A program made the position numbers and the translations under genes. The notes beneath the pieces were generated by a model. It saw nothing but the letters and a program-made list of their open reading frames with translations, was not told the origin of the DNA and searched no databases. Source: Cryptomeria japonica (lineage: Eukaryota; Streptophyta; Pinopsida; Cupressales; Cupressaceae). From it: a DNA stretch of 64,000 nucleotides. Where the stretch lies: positions 444,007,038-444,071,037 of the forward strand of contig NC_081413.1 in NCBI RefSeq assembly GCF_030272615.1. The letters run 5' to 3'. The first letter of the stretch is position 1; the number at the start of each line of letters is the position of its first letter. Of this stretch, positions 20,173 to 30,484 are shown in pieces.

Positions 20173-22349
20173 TCTGTAGCTACTTGTTCTTGTTTTGAGA
20201 ATTTTTTGCTTTGGAAGCAGATCTGGGGTTTCAAGAATTTTTTATGTACCTAGGGTTTGACCATTTTTTTTTAGCACTTTGGGCCTAAAAGGACCTTACC
20301 ATCATGCTCAAAAGGCCCGAAAACTGCTATGGTCATATAAAATTTGACCTATTTTGGTTCCTGAGCCTCTTGGTGTAATTTTTTCTCAAATCCAGGCCGT
20401 ATAGCCCTGGCATGCATTTCGAGAAAATTTTTTTAAAAAAAAAGATTTTACCTTTTTACGGCATGCAGGCTGGATTTTGATTTTTTATCAAAAAAAAATT
20501 TAAAAAAAAACAAAAAATAGGGTTTGGAAATTTTTTTTGTTTCTTGGAAAAGTTTTGTTAGAGGTCCCCATGGTACGCAGGGTACCGTGGCGCCCCTGCC
20601 TTGTTGTAGGCCCTGCGAGAATTGGTACGACATCATCGCCGTTCATGCGTGCCCAGCCCCACCGTCATCAGCTTCTTTTTGGCCCCCACTGACAGTTACC
20701 TCCAGCCCCCACCGGCCCTGCGGTCTCCGGCACCCTGCCGCCTCCGATCCCCTGCGTCGTCGCTTCCCGGCAGCCCTTCCTCCCCGCAGTGCTCCTGGCC
20801 CACCGCCTTCTACACCGCCACTGCCGGAAGCTTCCGTTGCCCCAACCGCCATGCGGCCTCCTCCCTAGCCCCCGCCACCAGCCTCTCCCTGGCCCTGCAC
20901 CCACCGTCCCTGCTCCCGCCGCCTGCCGGAACCCTCTGCACCGCTGGCCAGCTCTGCTGCCACAGCCAGGTCCGCCACCACGGCCAGCTCCACTCCGCTT
21001 GAACGCATCGCCCAGCGGCTCTGCTCCACCCGAGAGTGCTGCCCCACCCGGAATCACCATCGAAACTCCTCCCGACCACCGAACGACCACCAGGCCACCA
21101 CTAGAGCGCCACCCACTAGCCACCGAAGCACCACCCAGCCACCAGACTCCCTTTTTTTGCTTCTTTCAGTGGGGGGTTTGGTTTTTTGGCTATATCTTGG
21201 GCATACGAAGTCCTTTTTTCAAAAATGAATAGGTGTCGAAAAGCAGGTTCTGAGCTCACCCTCATGGTATTGGTAATTTTTTCCAATTTTGCTGTTTGAA
21301 TATTTTGTTTTTCAAGTCAAAGTTAGGTCTAGTTTTTGCACTTCGGGAGCCATAGAATGAGCATCCGAACTCCATTTTTCAAAAAATTTATATTTTTAGA
21401 AAGCATGTGCTATGTACTTTCCAGCCATCTAAGTTTTATTTCCAGATTCTGCTCCATGCATATTTTATTTAGTTTTTTGCTTTTCAGCACTATGGTGGAT
21501 ATCGTGGTTGTTTCAGGTCTTGGGATCTCTTCTCTGAGTAGGATGTCTCTATTTTGGTTCACGTTTCTATTTCCAATCTTCTTATCATTATAGCTTGTAT
21601 TTATGCAAACGCACTGAGATAAAGTGCCATCATGCATTGTTTACTTGGAATCTTGCATATCTTGTGCCTTGTTATACATGCACTACTTATAAAGTGCCAT
21701 GAGAGGGTTGATGTTTGCCTGTTGTTTGCCATCTTCCTTTGTCCAGTGAGTGTTCCTTCCATGACATTTGCCTCATGATGTGTGTCAAGTGAGTGTTCCT
21801 TCCATGACACCATGTACTTTTCTCAGCACCTTTGATGTTCTTGGTTCTTCATCATGTAGTTCTTCTTGGTTGTTCTTTTTAGTGTTCATGTCCCTCTCCC
21901 TCTTCAGCATTATGGGGAGGTTTATCCTATTGGTTCTAATGCTTCCATGGTTCAATTGATCAGCTCTTCAGGCTTTGGTTTCTCATGCCATATGTATCCT
22001 TGATTTTAGTGTTTGCGTTGTTTGCCATCTGATTCAAGTAGTGTCATTTGAGGGCACTCATGTAGATTATAGTTTTCTCTACCTAGTCATGTTCTATTTC
22101 AGTGGAGGTTCTTCAGATCAGTAGTTATTCTTCGACAGAGTATGCAGGTTCTTCATGCTTCAGTGGTATTCTTTTTATCTCTTTTTGGAGTAGAGTTTTG
22201 TTCCCGTGTGGTTTTCTCTATTTCTCCAATTTATAGAGATTTCATTGTATTTAGGTACCTGATCAGGCCTTGTTGTCAGGACCCATCTTTGTTGCTTTCA
22301 GTAGCTATTCTAGGTTTTAGCTTCTCCCTAAGTCTAGCTTAAGGGGGGA
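20173..22349 (+). other. Element I interior with a GC-rich island (20560-21160)
   Basis: The interior is AT-rich except for about 600 bp of C- and G-rich, Pro/Ala/Arg-type sequence. Overlapping open frames exist there on both strands (for example 20789-21232 plus and 20668-21123 minus), as expected when stops are rare by composition. I recognise no domain. The flanks carry two loosely similar blocks (GCATACGAAGTCC at 21199 and GCATCCGAACTCC at 21361), both followed by TTTTTCAAAAA. Possible captured host sequence, not proven. Confidence 0.45.
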
Positions 22350-22730
22350 TGTTAGAGTATTCGGGTATTTACTTGATTAATTAAACAATATTTGTTTAAT
22401 TATTTAAGTTCCCTTTATCTCTTTTACACTTAAGCTAACTTTAGGTGCATATAATTAATTATTTTAATTAATTATTATGTGCAAACCTAGGTTTTCCCTT
22501 TTTAGGGTTTCATGACCTATTAAAGGTTGAGTTCTTTCTTTTCATTGTATGAAGAAGGATTATTATTGACAATACATTTTAGAGATTATTGAGCTCTCGT
22601 CTTTTGGAGCATATATTTCCTGTGTTTGTTCCTTCTGTGATTTGCTTCCTTACTTCTCCTTCTAACAAGTTTTTCAGCTTGTAGAGATCATTTGGACTCC
22701 TGTGGTGTTGTATTTTCTCAACTCCTATAA
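22350..22730 (+). repeat. Element I 3' LTR
   Basis: 381 bp, nearly the same as 19788-20154, starting after the purine tract AAGGGGGGA (22341-22349) and followed by the target duplication ATTTT. Confidence 0.88.
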
Positions 22731-22735
22731 TTTTG

Positions 22736-22798
22736 ACTCTATTTATGCTTTCTTTATGGTTCTTATAATTTTTGTCTCTGAGATGATCACTGTGTAAG
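22736..22798 (-). repeat. G left LTR, piece 2
   Basis: The words GACTCTATTTATGCTT and GAGATGATCACTGTGTAAG match 59468-59531 in the right LTR. It ends with GTAAG (22794-22798), the target duplication of element C. Confidence 0.8.
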
Positions 22799-22911
22799 TG
22801 TTGGTATTCTGGTATGGTTTTGTCATTGATGTCAACACCTACTAAAACACTAGCACTTTGGAGATCTAGCAGCATTCACTGGCAAGAAAGTAACTATTGC
22901 ACAGTTATTGG
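22799..22911 (+). repeat. C 5' LTR fragment
   Basis: It matches 33352-33464 of the 3' LTR (shared words CATTGATGTCAACACC and GCACTTTGGAGATC) and stops at GGTAT, where the LTR of D begins. Confidence 0.85.
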
Positions 22912-24033
22912 TATTGATGAATACTAAGAGGGGGGGATGAATTAGTATACCAAAAAACACTACACTTAAACACTTAAACAGTCTAAAGATAAACCGATAA
23001 AATAGTTTAACAAATAGATTGGTTATCACACATGCAAACCAAAACGCAAATAAAGCATTCACCCACAAAAACAATACAACCATAACACAAGATATTTGAC
23101 ATAGAAACCCAAATGGGAAAAACCATGGTGAGATGGAACTCACAAGTCACTATCTGCAAAATAGAGACCAGACCGGTTAAGGTCTTACAATGTTCTTCAC
23201 CACAACAGATCCTATTAGGAATCTCAATCTCTGTTAGGAAATAAGTCCGATCAAGGGCTACCTTGTTAGAGGATTTTAGATTCACAGAGGTGAACCACCT
23301 TGTTAGAGGATTTTACAAAAGGCTTTTGGGCCAACCCAGTTAAGGGCTACAGACTTGTAAAAGATGTGAGTAATCACAAGTGTTTGATCTATCTAATAGC
23401 ATGGACTGCTCAGTTAGATCCTTGATAGCTCGTTCTTAATGCACTCCTGCATTACTTTAGTCTTCTACACATTCATATTCTTTTCAACTCCTTAACCACC
23501 TTAAACCCTAGCCACAACATAAACCCTTTCAGTAACAACCTAAAACCCTAAACATGATGTCCTTTTATAGGAATCTGATTTCATGTCGGTCCAATAGGAT
23601 TACATTTCAATTTCCTAGGTTTAATGAATCTAGACATACTCAGTAACATGACACAAGAAGCACTGCCAGTGTTTCGGCACCATCAAACAATTGGTGGATT
23701 GGTAACTCATCACAAAATGCCGGTTGGTAACTCATCACAGAGTATTACTGGTTCATACAAAATACTGGTTGCCAGTTCATCAAAAATGAAGACTGGTAAA
23801 AATGAGTTATGTCGCTTTAATCCCTCGTACCACTTGAAGTCAACATGTCGCTTTAGACCGGTAAACACATTCTGCAAAACATCAATAGTCTAATGACTAT
23901 AATACAACATACTTGCAACATACCGGTTGAAACAAATACCGGTTGTGCTCTAACTCATACATATAAAGAGGATCTTAATGCAAGTGTGTGTCCATCAATG
24001 ACAGTCACAACATAAACATAAAAAATGCCAACA
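22912..24033 (-). repeat. D 3' LTR (full length)
   Basis: 1,122 bp. On the minus strand it starts TGTTGGCATTTTTTATG after the purine tract and ends ...CTTAGTATTCATCA. The outer half matches 29461-30090. It contains the block GGTTTTTCCCATTTGGG (about 23105-23130, minus strand) seen in the other copia LTRs here. Confidence 0.82.
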
Positions 24034-24275
24034 ATCTCCCCCTTTGGCAATGATGGCAACACTTAGGAAAATAAAATTTTGACATCTAAGTGTTTTACAA
24101 CAAAATCATGCCATTAGCAAAATTTCTCCCCCAAAGCATATACACTATCCCTTAAGCAATACAATGTATAGCAATTTTACATACAAAGCATAAACATTGA
24201 GATATCAGAGCATATAGCATATATCAAAGCATATAGAAAAAATTTAAATACCAGATACTTCTCCCCCTTTGCCAA
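24034..24275 (-). promoter_or_regulatory. D polypurine tracts
   Basis: On the minus strand GCCAAAGGGGGAGAT touches the LTR start (24034-24048). A second tract, GCAAAGGGGGAGAAG, lies at about 24259-24273, and a weaker CTTTGGGGGAGAAAT near 24123-24138. Repeated purine tracts are reported for Sirevirus-type copia elements. Confidence 0.65.
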
Positions 24276-24700
24276 CAATGACAAAGTACTGCTAAACAAC
24301 CCTGTTTCCATTTTATATATAAAAATAATTAAATTTTATGACAATAAGGAATAGTACTTGTCAAAAACAGATTTATAGTCCTGCAAGAATTGCTTCATTG
24401 ATAGAGACCAGGACTCAAGTAGGGAGGTGGCCACTTTTTTCTCTATTTGCATCTGGGAGACCTATTTTGCATGGCATCAACTATGCTCATTTCCTATGTA
24501 ACTGTCAAGGCATCCAGGTTTAGATAACACTTCTAAATAATTTGCAGACGTGGAAGTAAAACTAGTTGTATCTCCTGCAAATCTCTAGACCGTGTGTTGA
24601 TTTCTTGCTCCATTTTGGCTGACTAGATATGAAACTGGTGAATGGTTTTCCCATAAGTTGCAAAGGAATCATAAGGTGGCTTGAATGTGCTCAAGTAAGA
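24276..24700 (-). other. D spacer between ORF and purine tracts, no gene seen
   Basis: AT-rich sequence with no long frame. It joins the end of the unknown ORF to the 3' purine tracts and is probably 3' untranslated sequence. Confidence 0.5.
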
Positions 24701-27700
24701 CTATAAGTCTATTTGAATTTTTTGCTTCTGAGCTAGCACATCATCATAGAATAGATGGGGTTGGCAGATTTTGCTAAGTAGCAGATTTCCCTCATCCAAA
24801 GCATCCCTTATATCCTTTTGGTCTTTCTGTAATTCAGACCGGAGCTCATTCAACTTCTTTACTAGAGAAATGTTAAGAGCTTTTTGATTCTCTTTCTTGA
24901 CATTTGCCTCAGCTACTTCCTCCAGGCTCTGCACCTGATCATCCACTACTATGCATAGTAGCTTGAGTTTTGCTAGTGATGAATCAGTGTCGGGAAGATT
25001 TGTACTGAGTATCAAACAAGTAAGTGTGTCCACAACCGCTTGAACTATATCCTACTCCTTCTTCCTTCGAATGATTTCAAGGCACTCTTGAGCAATCTTG
25101 ATGCTCTGCATTAGCTCCAATTCACTTGTAGGCTGGAGATCTATAGGATTGGAGAGGTCAACCAGTTTGGCTTGACTCTCGATTGCCTTCAGAGTCTCCA
25201 TCTGGGTTCTCTTCGCTGCTTCTCCTGCCTCTTCTACTTTCTTCTTCTCCACTTCTCTCCTCTTCTCTACTTCCTTGTCCTCCTCAGCCTTTTTCTTTTC
25301 TGCTTCCTTCTTCTCCTATTCCTTATCTTCTTTTTCCTTCTTCTTCTTTTCATCTTCTAGCTTCTTTTTCTCCTCTTCATCCTTCTTCTGCTTCTCCTCT
25401 TCATCTTTCTTCTTCTTCTCCTCTTCATCTTTCTTCTTCTTTTCCTCTTCAGCTTTCTTCTTCTTTTCCTCTTCATCCTTTTTCTTTTTCTCTTCTTCCT
25501 TCTTCTTCTGCTTCTCTTCTTCATCCTTTTTCCTCTTCTCTTCTTCTTCCTTTTTTTGCTTCTCTTCTTTATCCTTCTTCCTCTTCTCTTCTTCTTCCTT
25601 TTTCCTCTGCTCGGCCTCTTTCTTTGTCATTTCCTGATTGTCTCCAACTTTCTTCTCCTATTTAGCCTATTGCTCTTGACCTATTGCCTTAGATGGTATC
25701 TCCTGGGTAACATCTTCTCCATCTAGGGCATTGACATCAATAGTGTCGACCGATTCATCAACCAGATTTCCTTCATCATCAAATGCTTCATCTAGTTTGG
25801 ATATAACTGGGTCTTTCTCAGCTTGCTGGTTGGCTTCAGCCAATCGATGCATCTTCAGAGTGTCTTGGGCATGAGTGTGTGTATCCTTGAGCACTTCCTT
25901 ACCTTTTCCTTCTAGTAATAGGAGTCTTCTTCTTCTCATGAAGAAAAAACCTTTGTACTTGTTCATTACATCGAACAGTTCTGAATTTGATACATTAGGA
26001 AAGTGTTCAACAAAATTTTTTTCTCTTATTTCCTGTTCCTGCTCTATGGCAATGTGCCATTTATTGTCTAAGGACTTATACAAAGAATCCAGTGTTTCAA
26101 ATCTAATTTCTGAAGGGGACCGGTCATTAATACATAAATATTGAATTATTTCTTTTTCCACCTCCTCCTTTTCATCATCATTAAAGTCATAAAAATAATC
26201 AATTAAATCATTCAATACTTTTCTCCTAATATTTTTGATAGTTCTTTGACAATGTGTGAAAGGTTTGTAGGAGGAGATATCTATATTTATTGGTGCTGAA
26301 GATGTCGGTTCATTCTTTGTCTTCTTTTTTTTCTGTCTCGCCTTCTTGGGCTGCTCCTTAGACACAGTTTCTTCTGAGTCCGGAGAGTTGCTTTTTGTCT
26401 TCCTTTTCCTCTCGAAGACTTTAGCCGGTGCTACTTCTGGTTTCTTTTTGGCTGGCAACCGTTTGGTCACTCTTGGAGTTGTAGTAGTAACCAATGCTGA
26501 TGTTGTAGGCACTACCTTTGCCTTCTTCACTACCGGTCCTTTCTCTTTCACTACTGGTGGTTCCTCAGCTAGTGCTATCCTCTCTGGGTAGGTGCCGATT
26601 CTCTTCACCTTAGGATCAAGCGGTGAGGCAATAAGGGTAGAGGCATACCCTTCCAGCATGTCATACATCACCTCATAGCCCATTGACTCCACTTCTTCCA
26701 TTCTAGGCTCAACAACCTCCATTATACATTTGTCTACTTGGATGGTGAAGTAGATATCATCTTCATATTTCTTTATGGTGTCTCTTGATATCCTCACTCT
26801 TTGGCTCATCTTCCTTCTAAACTCATCAAAATACTTGTTCAGAATATCAGGGTAACCAGTTCCAAGTGCTTCAATGCTTTCCTTGATTTGCTTGGTTACC
26901 GGTTGGTCACCAGACCATTGAACGTCTCCTTCTCTTGGGAAGTATCCTTGAAAGTAAAAGAACAACCCAACCAATGGTTGTCCAAACTTGAACCTCAATG
27001 CATTATCTTGTTTGATTGATTTTAGGTTCAATAGGAGTTGCCTCTGCATACCGATGCATAGGTCAAATGATGCATCCTCTTTTATCATTCGGTAAGCAGC
27101 ATTTACCGCTGCAGTAGATACATAGTTGATTCTGCTAGCTGAGAATGTCTCGTACCCTATCACTATGCAGGCATACTTAACTAGATCATCCTTGATTGAA
27201 TTTACAGTCATGCCCCATGAGTCACTCACTAAACCAATGAGCTTGGACATCTCATTTTTGCTAACTGTCCGTAGGGCTGGTACTTCCCTTGTATTCCAGA
27301 AACCGGTGACTGCATGAATTGCCTGCATCGTGATATCATGTGTCCTCTCCAAGTACATTTTGTCACCATGGACTCTGCTCAAAATTATCCTTATATGATC
27401 CTCTGTAAAGTCTTCCAGGAAGTATACAACATTATGGAGTTTCTTCTTCTCCAAGATACTATACTCTAGTTTGATTTTCTTATCCTTTCCACAAAATAGA
27501 CCTAGTTGGGAGTGGATGGCTAGAGACCCTAGGTCTTCAATCTTGCAATCTATGTATTCAAAAATTCCTTCTTCTACTATCACTCCAGCCGAAAATTGTG
27601 ATAGGGCATTATACTTTGACTTCGGTTGAATAAAACTTTCAGACTCAATAGATGCACTAGAACTGGTATGAGATGCGGAAGCCATTGTAGAAATTTTAAG

Positions 27701-27757
27701 AACTCGAGAAATACCTTGTAAAACACATGAATTTAGGGCATTCCGATTCTCCTTCAC
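24701..27757 (-). pseudogene. D unknown protein, about 1,000 codons, four TAG stops
   Basis: One frame runs from 27757 (a better start is the ATG at 27683-27685, MASASH) to 24701, broken by TAG at 25667-25669, 25658-25660, 25316-25318 and 25052-25054. The first 420 residues look globular and match no family I recognise. Next come a Lys/Pro/Thr-rich tail with basic, nuclear-signal-like runs (KKARQKKKKTK), a second globular part (about residues 495-600), an acidic part, then about 100 residues of Lys/Glu coiled coil (25316-25630) and a final helical region. It lies where pol would normally follow gag. It could be a structural or nuclear-targeting protein of the element; that is a guess. Confidence 0.7.
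25316..25630 (-). repeat. Lys/Glu coiled-coil tandem repeat in the D ORF
   Basis: On the plus strand this is a CTT/CTC tract with an imperfect 24-27 bp unit encoding variations of EEEKKKKDEEEKKKK on the minus strand. Long open frames in the other frames and strand here are composition artefacts. Confidence 0.75.
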
Positions 27758-28132
27758 TCCTCACTTCATCGATAGCTGAATCACCGCTTTGTGTTCTCCA
27801 CTTGACCATTTTCTATTTGAATTTGAATCTCCTTCGCAGTTTCTCAATTTCTCCAAATCTCTACTCAAATCACCTTTTCTTCGCTCTGCTCTTTGAAAAA
27901 CTTTTCTTCACTCAAAAACTGATAGTGAGAAATGATTTCAAAAATGCTTTTAAACATAGTCCTCACCTACCACCATTAATGTTCCTCCATTAGGGCATAC
28001 ACCCTAATTGGCCTTTTTATCATTTTCGATCTTCTGCCAAGCAACAGGTATCATATACCAGTTAAGGTCTTTTGCCGGTATAAATTGGGGGTTCGAAAAC
28101 ATTTTGTCATTTGCTCCCCCTAAGTCTGAAGC

Positions 28133-29410
28133 TTAGTTTGCCAGTTCCGATATTTCCACACTAGGTGTAGAAACCGGTTCCTCTTCCAACATTACTAGTT
28201 TCATCTTCCAAGTTTTGTTCATGTCCGCTTGAACTATTTCCACATCAATTCCTCCTTCCTGAGTGACCGGTATATCATCAGATATACTCTTTCCGCTTCT
28301 GCATAATCTTGCAATGTGACCCGGTTTGTTGCAGTGATAGAAAACCAATCTAGGTGCTCTCCAAGGTCCATTGTTCATGTTTCTATTCTTCCTTCTGCAT
28401 GTTGCAGCAGTGTGACCATGACCATGATAGATCATACAATTTTCTCTCCATCCGGTTGCCGCTTGATAGCCACTGCTTCTTGGCTAATGATTGAAGACAT
28501 TAAACCGGTTGTGATTCTGGTTCACAAAAGGTTCAGGACCAATTCCTTGGGTCCTCTGAGGATATCTTCCAGTGTCATTCATGATAGACCTGCATTCAAA
28601 TGCTCTATGCCCATACCTGTTGCATGCATAACAATGACCATTGAACTTATTAGATCTAGGTACATTGCTAATAAAGTAAGGAAAATTATTGTAGGCTTTG
28701 CTCCTACATACATTGGCAGTGTGTCCTTCTTTAAGACAGTTAAAGCAAATTGGTTTGAATTTTTGCTTACCTTTTCCTTTGAATGTCGATTGCTTCTTTG
28801 ATGCTTCACCATTTGTTCCTGAGGATTCTCCTTCCTCATGTCGAGAGAAACCAAGTCCATTGGTATTCTTTATCGGTCTAGCTAAATCAAGCTTTTTCTC
28901 TAGCTTGACAGTACTTTTGCTAAACTTAGCAAGTATTTCCTTTGACTCAGATAGTTCTTTGGAAATAGCAGCATTTGTTTCCAATAGGTTTTCATTCTCA
29001 GAGATGGCAGTGTTCAGTTCTCCTTGCATGTCTTCCTTTTCCACCTTACTTGCATGGAGTTGAGCATTTAGGGCACTCATCTCTTGTTTCAACTTGGAGA
29101 TCTCAAAATCTCTTTCTTTGACTAGGTCTTCAACTTTTCTCTGGTTCTCAAGCTCTTGACACATCCAGATAGTTAGTCCTTCAAACTCCTTTCTTAGGTT
29201 GGAGTTTGATTCATTCAACTTATTTACTTCTGCAATTAGGGCTTCCATGTCTGCTTCATCTACAAAACTATTTTTAGATAGCTCCATCAGTTTTTCTGCA
29301 TGTTCTCTCCTTTTTGCTTGAGACTCCTTGTATTTAACCATAAGATCATCATAGGCTTGCTCAAACTAAGTGAGCCGTAGTGTAAGTTCCCTCAAGGTGT
29401 ATTCCCCCAT
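28133..29410 (-). pseudogene. D Gag (copia type) with zinc knuckles
   Basis: The frame starts at ATG 29408-29410 (MGEYTLREL), just after the primer site, and runs to 28133 with TAG at 29366-29368 and 28484-28486, both where Gln would fit (T-Q-FEQAYDD, NH-Q-PRSS). A long coiled coil occupies the middle (about 28920-29340). Zinc-knuckle motifs follow: CFNCLKEGHTANVC and CYACNRYGHRAFEC are complete CCHC motifs; two later ones (YHGHGHTAATC and YHCNKPGHIARLC) have lost a Cys. The N-terminal UBN2-like Gag core of normal copia Gag is missing or very short. It would coat the element RNA. Confidence 0.78.
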
Positions 29411-29442
29411 ATCTCTTTCCAAGTGGTTAAACTTATAGAAAG

Positions 29443-29460
29443 GTAGGCTATGATACCAAT
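29443..29460 (-). promoter_or_regulatory. D primer binding site
   Basis: On the minus strand ATTGGTATCATAGCCTACC directly follows the LTR end TTCATCA. TGGTATCATAGCC resembles the initiator-Met tRNA site TGGTATCAGAGC with one change. Confidence 0.75.
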
Positions 29461-30090
29461 TGATGAATACTAAGAGGGGGGGTGAATTAGTATACCAAAA
29501 AACACTGCACTTAAACACTTAAACAGTCTAAAGATAAAATGGTAAAACAATTTAACAGACAGACCGGTTATTACACATGCAAACCAAAATGCAAATAAAG
29601 CATTCACCCACAAAAGAAATAAAACCATAACACAAGATATTTGACGTGGAAACCCAAATGGGAAAAACCATGATGAGATGGAACTCACAAGTCACTATCT
29701 ACAAAATAGAGACCAGACCAGTTAACGTCTTACGATGTTCTTCACCAGAATAGATCCTGTTAGAAATCTCAATCTCTGTTAGGAGATAAGTCTGATCAAG
29801 GACTACCTTGCTAGAGGATTTTATATTCACAGAGGTGAACCACCTTGTTAGAGGATTTTACAAAAGGCTTTTGGGCCTACTTGGTTAAGGGCTACAAACT
29901 TGTCAAAGATGTGAGTAATCAACAAGTGTTTCATCTATCTAATAGCACAGACTGCTCAGTTAGATCCTTGATAGCTCATTTTTAATGCACTCCTACATTA
30001 ATTTAGTCTTCTACACATTCATATTCTTTTCAACTCCTCAACCACCTTAAACCCTGGCCATAACATAAACCCTTTTAGCAGCAACAACCT
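29461..30090 (-). repeat. D 5' LTR, truncated
   Basis: It matches 22912-23550 closely and then stops; about 480 bp of the LTR (its U3 start) are missing, replaced by the inverted RNase H fragment from 30091. Confidence 0.8.
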
Positions 30091-30484
30091 AAAAATTCAG
30101 TTTGATAGAAACATGTTTTGTTTTAGAATGTAGTACTGGATTCTTAGATATATCAATTGTTGCAGTGTTATCACAATATATGGTAATAGGTTCCTTGCAT
30201 TTTACCTTTATGTCTTTCAACATTTGCTTAAGCCATAGTACCTGTGTACAGTTAGTTGCTGATGCAACATATTCTGATTCTACTGTTGATACAGATGTAC
30301 AACTCTGTTTCTTACTCAACCAAGAAACTTGTCTGTTTCCAAGAAAGAATGCTCCACCGGTGGTACTTTTTCTATCATCCACATCTCCTACCCAATTTGC
30401 ATCTGTGTATGCACATAATTCAAAGTTTTCATCTCTAGGTTACCATAGTCCAAGATTTATAGTGCCTTGTAAGTACCGAAAAAT
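30091..30484 (-). pseudogene. Inverted copia RNase H fragment
   Basis: The minus strand encodes a copia RNase H segment (DDRKSTTGGAFFLGNRQVSW ... SKTKHVSIKLNF), similar to the plus-strand copy at 32440-32835 but with about ten amino-acid differences in 97. It is therefore not a fresh duplication of that copy. It is joined without spacer to D on the left and to the integrase of C on the right. Confidence 0.85.

Larger units (their letters stand above)
19788..22730 (+). mobile_element. Element I: small non-autonomous LTR element
   Basis: It has LTRs 19788-20154 and 22350-22730 (TGTTAGAGTATTCGGG ... CAACTCCTATA), a primer site TGGTATTAGAGC at 20155 matching the initiator-Met tRNA type, a purine tract AAGGGGGGA before the right LTR, and the 5-bp duplication ATTTT (19783-19787 and 22731-22735). 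The 2.2 kb interior has no recognisable gag, RT or integrase. It must rely on proteins of another copia element. The right LTR is 14 bp longer, mainly through a repeated AATTAATTATT stretch. Confidence 0.9.
22912..30090 (-). mobile_element. Element D: copia-type element with gag and a novel long ORF, no pol
   Basis: On the minus strand: truncated 5' LTR (29461-30090), primer site, gag (28133-29410), an unknown ORF (24701-27757), a purine tract (24034-24050) and a full 3' LTR (22912-24033). No RT, RNase H or integrase lies between gag and the purine tract, so it would need proteins in trans. The left boundary in the C LTR is sharp; the right boundary is lost where an inverted RNase H fragment is joined at about 30091, so no target duplication can be shown. 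Confidence 0.8.

Noticed and set aside
20668-21123. Gly-rich minus-strand 151-codon frame in element I
   Set aside because: Open frames occur on both strands here because of high GC; no start, domain or neighbour supports one of them.
25172-25665. Long plus-strand frames of Ser/Phe/Leu
   Set aside because: They are the shadow of the CTT/CTC tract that encodes the Lys/Glu coiled coil on the minus strand.
22912-30090. Host gene for the long D ORF
   Set aside because: It is framed by D LTRs, primer site and Gag with matching orientation; no introns or host promoter seen.
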